A stretch of DNA of 64,000 nt. Origin: CADEFQ01 sp050185195. GTDB lineage: Bacteria; Pseudomonadota; Gammaproteobacteria; Steroidobacterales; Steroidobacteraceae. A program made the position numbers and the translations under genes. Below are positions 59,487-64,000 of the stretch, one piece after another. The stretch's first letter is position 1; every line of letters starts with the position of its first letter. A model generated the notes under the pieces. That model saw only the letters and a list, made by a program, of their open reading frames with translations. It was not told where the DNA came from and did not search any database. The DNA is taken from positions 1 through 64,000 of the forward strand of contig JBFWZQ010000014.1 in assembly GCA_050185195.1 (NCBI GenBank). The letters are read 5' to 3'.

Positions 59487-62204
59487 TCAGTAGCCTCTCG
59501 CGGAGACGGCATCGGGCTGCCGCGGTCGTTCGCTCGCCGCTGCATGCAAGGCGTTGAACAGCAACTTGAACGTGGCGGACGACTGAGCGCGAAACTGCGG
59601 CCGGAATCCGACCAGGACCACGTTGCCGCGCTCGACCCGAACGCGAACGACCGCCGGCTTGCCAGCGAGGTGACGCTGCGCACCGACCTGCAAGCCGCTG
59701 AGCAGCAGATCCTTGTCGGCGTAGTACGCCGCGACGTCGACGCTCCGCGAAGGCGCATCGTGCGGCCGCGGGAGCACCTCGAATGCGCGACTGTTGACGA
59801 AGAACGCCGCCGATTCCCGTGGCATTCCATAGGCAATCGGGTGATCGGGCTCGACCCGCAGACGAATCAGTGAGCCTGGCACATAGAATTCTTCCTCGGG
59901 AAGCTTCGCAGTGCTTTCGCGCACGGGCAGGCCGAACTGCTGGATCGCGAGCGTCGAAGCCTCATCGAGCGCCACGAGTGTGCCGCCTCGCTCCACGAAT
60001 CGTCGTAGCGCCGCAGCGCCTGCCGTGCCCATCCCTCCCACGTACTCAGGGGGCATCGCTCCGGCAGCGTGACCGTTCAGAATCGAGTCGGCCGACTGGT
60101 CAGGCAGAATGATCGCATCGTAATTCGCCAGCTCCCCGCCGCGGACCTGGCTGTCATTCAACGTGTCGAGCGGGAACTCGTAGCGCTCGAGCAGCCAGCG
60201 CGTCCAGCCTTCATCCATGTTGGCGACCCAGCTCTTGTAGATTCCAACCCTGGGAAGTCGCAGTGCTTGCAGCGGTGCGGACGGTTCAACATCGATCCCT
60301 ACGGCGTCGATTCCCAACTCGTCCGAAAGCGCCTGCAGTCGCGTTCGCAGCTCCGGGCCGCCCCGCACGACGAATGTTCCGGCCTCATGCTGCCGGCCAC
60401 CTGCGCCGAAGTCGCCACGGGCGAGGCTCACCGGTACGCCGCCCCGTAGCAGCCGATTGATCGCCAGCACGCTGGCGTTGGCGCGATGCGCGATGAGGTA
60501 GCCGAAACGCGCATCTCCTGTCACGGTCCCGGCCCGAACCGGATGGTTGTCGCGCACCTCTTCTACTTGCGCTCGAAAAGGCGCGTCGATCCGATCGGTT
60601 CTCACGCCCATCTGAACCGGAAGCGTCCAGCCGGTCAGGTCGCGTGGCGGATCGATGGGTCCGCCGGGAACGAGTCTTCGATCGGGGTATTGGCTCTCTT
60701 CCAGCAATACCCCAAGCACCGGCCGGAATGCCTGGCCGGCGAACGCGATGAAACTGCCGGCGGCATAGCTTTGGCCACCCGCTGTGAACGGCGCCGCGGC
60801 TCGGTGCACCTCCACGCCGCCGCGGCGCAGAATGTTCACCATCTGCACGGCCTCGCCCGCATCCCATTGCCCGGCCGGCACAACGTAGGCGAAAGGGCCA
60901 CCGCGAACGCCCGCCGCGATGGCATCGCGCCCCAACGTGTATCGGTTATACAACCACTGCTCCCGGCGCAGCGAAGCGATATCCAGCACCGCCATCGATG
61001 CCGTGAGGTGATACGCAACAGCGTCAGACAGCCGGGCCCAACCGCCCTGCCACGGATTCGCGTAGAACACGCTGGGCTCCCGCGTGGAGAGGACCTCCAT
61101 GGCCGAAGCGCCCGGGCGGAAGTACTGCGGCAGCGACGCGGGATCGACAAAACGCGGCGTCGCGGATGCGTGGCCGACTTCAGTGTGCAGTCCGACAATG
61201 TTGCGGTAGTACGGCGCGTATCGCATGCCGTCTGCCCGCCACATCTCGAAGGTCCGGCGGGAGAGTACGCCCGGCTTGCGCTCTTCTTCGAAGCGCTGTG
61301 CCATGTAAGTGCCGATGAGATTGACGCCCCGGGTCACCAGCGCAGGCACATGTGGATTCAGCGGATCCTGGAACGGAGGAATGTGAATCCGCGCCGGGAA
61401 CGGCGCCTCTTGGTGATGATTCAACACGATCTGCGGGTGCCATTCCCTATACAGCACCCGCGCCAGATGACGCGTCTCCTGCTGGAGAATCGCGTAGAAG
61501 TCCCGGTTTATGTCGTGCCCGACGTACTGGTGGTAGAGCTCGGGTGGCTGCGTGGTCTCGAAGGGAGTGCCGAGCTGCCGGCGATACCAGTTGACCACGA
61601 CCTCGTGCCCGTCCGGGTTCATCATCGGCATGAGCATCACGACTACATCGTTGCGGATGCGCCGGACCTCGTCGCTCTCATCGGTCAGCAGATGATGCGC
61701 GAGACGCGGCATGTGCTGTGAGGTGGCCACCTCGTTCGAGTGCAGGCCCGCGTCGATCCAGACGATCGCCTTTCCTTCGTGAGCCAGCTGGCGCGCACCG
61801 GCGTCATCCAGCGAGCCGGCGCGAGCGAGCCGCTCGCTGATCGAGCGCCATCGGTCGAGCTGCCGAAGGTTGTCCTCGCTTGAGACGAACGCGACCACCA
61901 TGGGACGGCCCTGCGTGGACTCGCCGATCTCCACGAGCGTCATGCGATCGCTGGCCGCGTCCAGCGCGCGGTAGTAGTCGAGGAGCTGGCCGTAGTCCGC
62001 GAGCTTGTAGTCCGTGCCCGGCTCGAAGCCGAGCACGTCTCGTGGCTCGGGGAGCGCCGCGGCAGCGGAACTGCACAGCGCGACAATCAGCGCAGCGAAG
62101 TGGAAGGCACGATGCCTCACGGCATGGCGCCCACTGACCGCCGCTTTGCGCCCGAAGGTGAGCAAATCGGCCCGAGAGTGCGTACCGTGTGGAATCGTTA
62201 CCAT
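59487..62204 (-). CDS. Secreted M14-family zinc carboxypeptidase-like protein with GATase-like C-terminal domain
   Basis: A 905-residue protein. A hydrophobic stretch at about 33-50 (FAALIVALCSSAAAA) indicates a signal after a long n-region; a later start is possible. The M14 zinc site is DAGLHSNEVATS (H155, E158) with a third His in NHHQE (about 263-264). Substrate-carboxylate residues are in DINRDF (N233, R234), and a catalytic Glu in GLHTEVGHA. The second half has a class I amidotransferase/ThuA-like domain around YDAIILPDQSAD and RFVERGGTLVALDE. It probably cleaves peptides outside or in the periplasm. It heads the operon and overlaps a LacI-type operator candidate. Confidence 0.82.
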   Translation of the reverse strand: MVTIPHGTHSRADLLTFGRKAAVSGRHAVRHRAFHFAALIVALCSSAAAALPEPRDVLGFEPGTDYKLADYGQLLDYYRALDAASDRMTLVEIGESTQGRPMVVAFVSSEDNLRQLDRWRSISERLARAGSLDDAGARQLAHEGKAIVWIDAGLHSNEVATSQHMPRLAHHLLTDESDEVRRIRNDVVVMLMPMMNPDGHEVVVNWYRRQLGTPFETTQPPELYHQYVGHDINRDFYAILQQETRHLARVLYREWHPQIVLNHHQEAPFPARIHIPPFQDPLNPHVPALVTRGVNLIGTYMAQRFEEERKPGVLSRRTFEMWRADGMRYAPYYRNIVGLHTEVGHASATPRFVDPASLPQYFRPGASAMEVLSTREPSVFYANPWQGGWARLSDAVAYHLTASMAVLDIASLRREQWLYNRYTLGRDAIAAGVRGGPFAYVVPAGQWDAGEAVQMVNILRRGGVEVHRAAAPFTAGGQSYAAGSFIAFAGQAFRPVLGVLLEESQYPDRRLVPGGPIDPPRDLTGWTLPVQMGVRTDRIDAPFRAQVEEVRDNHPVRAGTVTGDARFGYLIAHRANASVLAINRLLRGGVPVSLARGDFGAGGRQHEAGTFVVRGGPELRTRLQALSDELGIDAVGIDVEPSAPLQALRLPRVGIYKSWVANMDEGWTRWLLERYEFPLDTLNDSQVRGGELANYDAIILPDQSADSILNGHAAGAMPPEYVGGMGTAGAAALRRFVERGGTLVALDEASTLAIQQFGLPVRESTAKLPEEEFYVPGSLIRLRVEPDHPIAYGMPRESAAFFVNSRAFEVLPRPHDAPSRSVDVAAYYADKDLLLSGLQVGAQRHLAGKPAVVRVRVERGNVVLVGFRPQFRAQSSATFKLLFNALHAAASERPRQPDAVSARGY
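62191..62202. promoter_or_regulatory. Candidate LacI-family operator 1
   Basis: GGAATCGTTACC is symmetric at 8 of 12 positions around a central CG, the usual LacI-family layout (GG-A-CG-T-CC). It covers the first codons of the M14 peptidase on the minus strand, so binding would block that operon's initiation. The regulator gene begins 83 bases away on the other side. Confidence 0.45.
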
Positions 62205-62265
62205 ATTATTAGCGCAATCTGCTGCCTTTGGAGATACTAGCCCTGATAATTACGCCTGCATTCAA

Positions 62266-62277
62266 GTAAACGATTCC
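62266..62277. promoter_or_regulatory. Candidate LacI-family operator 2 (inverted copy)
   Basis: GTAAACGATTCC; its complement GGAATCGTTTAC shares 10 of 12 bases with operator 1, and the 9-base GGAATCGTT core is exact. It ends seven bases before the LacI ATG, fit for autorepression. Two sites about 75 bases apart, centre to centre, could form a loop across the promoter region. Confidence 0.4.
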
Positions 62278-62284
62278 ATATTGA

Positions 62285-63355
62285 ATGAATGCTCCAACGA
62301 TACGCGACGTGGCTGCCCGTGCAGGAACTACCCCCGCGACGGTGTCGCGCGCGTTGAACGGGACCGGCTATGTGAGCGCTGCGAAGCGTCGTGCGGTTCT
62401 CGACGCTGCCGCCGAACTCGGTTACATCCCTCATGCGAGCGCTCAGCTGCTGCGCTCGACCCGGTCGCGGCTGCTCGCGGTCATCGTCGGCGACCTGGAG
62501 AATCCGCGCTCTACGATGCTCATCAACGGCGTGCAAAAGCTCGCCGGCGAACGCGGCTACACGACTTTTTTCGCAAGCGTTGCCGACTCGGGAGGCCAGA
62601 GCGAGCAGGATGTGCTGCGCGTACTGCTCCGTCAGAGGCCGGAGGGATTGATCCTTGCCACTCTGCGCACGCCACCCTCTGACCAGTTTTTGCACGAGGT
62701 AGCCTCGCGCGGCCTGCCAGTCTCACTGGTCGGGCGCGACCTGGAGCAAGCGGGCGTCGACTCGATCTCTGCGAACTATCGTCGCGGAGGCGAGACCATC
62801 ACCGGTCACCTGCTGGAACTGGGGCACCGGCGCATCGCCTTTCTGGGCGCTCAGCTGTCGGAAGCCGATCGGATCGGTCGCCTGCGTGGTTATCTCGACG
62901 CGCTACAGCGCGCGCGGATTCAGGTGCGTCCTGCGTGGGTGATCGGCGATGCAGAACAGCCCTCGGGCCCGCGGTATCCGACGCATCTCACGGGCTATCA
63001 GGGCGTGCAGCGGCTGCTACAACTGTCCGCGAGGCCCACGGCGATCGTCGCTCGCAATGATGTCACTGCCGTCGGGGCCATTCAGGCGCTGAAGGACGCG
63101 GGCCTGCGCGTGCCCGGCGACGTCTCGGTCACCGGCTTCGACAACATCCCTCTGGCTGGCGCGATCACGCCAGCGTTGACAACCATGAGCCAACCGACAG
63201 AAGAAGAGGGCAATCTCGCCGCAGAATTCCTGATCGCGCGGCTAGAGCGCCCACAAGAGACCATCCCGCCGCGCGCGATCGTGCTCGAGTGCAATCTGAT
63301 CGTACGAGCCTCGACAGCGGCCCTCCCCCGCCAGCATCGACGTTCGATGGGTTAG
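62285..63355 (+). CDS. LacI-family transcriptional regulator
   Basis: A 356-residue regulator. The N-terminal HTH is IRDVAARAGTTPATVSRALNG and the hinge helix HASAQLLRSTRSRLLAVIV. The periplasmic-binding-like sensor domain has VSLVGRDLEQAGVDSISANY, ELGHRRIAFLGAQLSEADR and PGDVSVTGFDNIPLAGAITPALTT. It is divergent from the M14-receptor-transporter operon across 80 bases. It probably represses it, perhaps also itself. The ligand is unknown; sugars are usual in this family, but here the regulated genes handle peptides. Confidence 0.9.
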   Translation: MNAPTIRDVAARAGTTPATVSRALNGTGYVSAAKRRAVLDAAAELGYIPHASAQLLRSTRSRLLAVIVGDLENPRSTMLINGVQKLAGERGYTTFFASVADSGGQSEQDVLRVLLRQRPEGLILATLRTPPSDQFLHEVASRGLPVSLVGRDLEQAGVDSISANYRRGGETITGHLLELGHRRIAFLGAQLSEADRIGRLRGYLDALQRARIQVRPAWVIGDAEQPSGPRYPTHLTGYQGVQRLLQLSARPTAIVARNDVTAVGAIQALKDAGLRVPGDVSVTGFDNIPLAGAITPALTTMSQPTEEEGNLAAEFLIARLERPQETIPPRAIVLECNLIVRASTAALPRQHRRSMG

Positions 63356-63729
63356 CGGGCGGATCTGCCGAAGAACAGTGCGCGCTGCTGACACAGCTGT
63401 CCTGAGCAATGCCGGTGACCCATTGGCGCGCGGCATCGGGCGCCCCTAACCTCGCCGCGAAGTTTCAGTGGCTTTCACTCGCTCCCACTCAAGAACATTT
63501 GCGCTCCTCAAGTTGCTGCCGCAGCTGGAACTCTCGTGACGGCGGCGTGATTTTACCGCCAGGCTGACCATCGAATAGTTCAGCTTGACGGCGCGATGTA
63601 TCGGCTTCGGCCCCCTGTAACCGGGCTTTACTTATGCGCATGCAGCATTAGTTCTATTCGATTAATGCTATTTATCTGGTAAATGCCAGGGGTTAGGTTG
63701 CTTCAGTCGACCCAAGGACTGGAGCAGCC
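63356..63729. other. 374-base intergenic region
   Basis: No gene was recognised. The first 240 bases are of mixed composition with no repeats seen. The last 130 bases are AT-richer, with an inverted repeat at 63644-63669 that is listed separately. It may include the promoter of the small ORF and the SDR gene. Confidence 0.5.
63644..63669. promoter_or_regulatory. AT-rich inverted repeat, possible operator
   Basis: AGCATTA (63644-63650) and TAATGCT (63663-63669) are perfect 7-base complements with a 12-base spacer. The ATTAG...TTAAT inner structure resembles a T-N11-A site of LysR regulators. It lies about 60 bases before the small ORF at 63730. No regulator gene is visible in the window. Confidence 0.35.
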
Positions 63730-63879
63730 ATGAAGACGAGCATCCCCCGCAACTTCCTTTTCAGCAGTGTCGCGTTCGGCTCGACTTTCAAATGCACCAC
63801 GAGCAGCTTGCTGGACCTGATGCGTTGGGACGCCACGGACCAGATCGGGTTGACCGGGTTCGACGGCAGGACTCCTTGA
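63730..63879 (+). CDS. Short ORF of 49 codons (hypothetical)
   Basis: An ATG with GGAG five bases upstream opens 49 codons, beginning MKTSIPRNFLF and ending DGRTP. No homology was recognised, and no signal or membrane segment is certain. It lies 27 bases before the SDR start and could be a leader peptide or the end of a decayed gene. Codon use is unremarkable. Confidence 0.25.
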   Translation: MKTSIPRNFLFSSVAFGSTFKCTTSSLLDLMRWDATDQIGLTGFDGRTP

Positions 63880-63906
63880 GTCCAATCATCCAGGAGGCGC
63901 TCAACC

Positions 63907-64000
63907 ATGGAAAACATAGCAGGCAAAGTCGTCGCCATCACGGGTGCCAGCTCGGGTCTGGGCGCGGAATCCGCGCGCCACCTGGTCCGGGCCGGTGCCA
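63907..64000 (+). CDS. Short-chain dehydrogenase/reductase (5' end only)
   Basis: The first 31 codons of an SDR protein. VVAITGASSGLGAESARHL holds the Rossmann TGxxxGxG cofactor motif. The ATG at 63907 has a strong AGGAGG site 11 bases upstream (63890-63895). Catalytic residues lie beyond the window. Many relatives are oxidoreductases of unknown substrate. Confidence 0.85.
   Translation, partial: MENIAGKVVAITGASSGLGAESARHLVRAGA

Noticed and set aside
1..64000. tRNA, rRNA or prophage genes
   Set aside because: Intergenic gaps are short and none shows a cloverleaf or rRNA sequence; no phage or integrase protein was recognised.

Overview
The window is high-GC DNA, roughly 65-70 % G+C by eye over the first 50 kb. 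It most resembles a gammaproteobacterium of the Xanthomonadales/Steroidobacterales type. The basis is a fused RlmL/RlmK methyltransferase, a fused CysNC, a CysJIH-CysG assimilation set, xanthomonad-style TonB receptor and CzcCBA genes, and intergenic palindromic repeats. Species cannot be fixed from the sequence. No rRNA, tRNA, CRISPR array or intact insertion sequence was seen.

1-14.6 kb is a putrescine (gamma-glutamylation) catabolic region. It holds a PotF-like binding protein (cut by the window edge), SpuC, PuuA and PuuD on the minus strand. A divergent pair on the plus strand is a second PuuA-like ligase and PuuB. Further on are PuuC and the repressor PuuR, with a divergent omega-amino-acid:pyruvate transaminase. 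An exonuclease-GIY-YIG protein and the rRNA methyltransferase RlmL sit inside the puuR-puuC transcription unit, and an outer-membrane barrel gene follows.

14.6-31.2 kb is mixed. It contains a TorF-type porin, and a cupin plus zinc-ribbon methyltransferase pair divergent from a GntR regulator and a PLP decarboxylase. Next come a spinster-type MFS carrier and an overlapping four-gene run (HipA-like kinase, DUF3037, GNAT, aminotransferase). A virJ/acvB-mprF pair for lysyl-phosphatidylglycerol follows, then a duplicated MmcQ/YjbR protein, a decayed SRPBCC gene, a PQQ-type beta-propeller and an exported epimerase-like protein. 31.2-37.1 kb is a CzcCBA-type heavy-metal efflux operon with a small His-rich leader gene.

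37.0-50.1 kb is sulfate assimilation and is the most interesting part. tauE-cysD-cysNC run leftward. Divergently, cysJ-cysI-cysH run straight into a divergent HemC-like gene with a C-terminal extension, hemB, a 5-aminolevulinate synthase (Shemin/C4 type) and cysG. On paper this operon can take glycine and succinyl-CoA to siroheme, the cofactor of CysI. Its HemC lacks the cysteine that normally carries the dipyrromethane cofactor, which makes it unusual.

50.1-64 kb is visibly less GC-rich. It begins with a decayed AHSA1-type gene. An eight-gene minus-strand run follows, read from 62.2 kb leftwards: secreted M14 peptidase, TonB receptor, GltIJKL-like amino-acid ABC transporter, S41 peptidase and a PD40-type propeller protein. 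A divergent LacI-family regulator controls it in all likelihood. It looks like a peptide capture, trimming and acidic amino-acid uptake system. The window ends in the start of a short-chain dehydrogenase.
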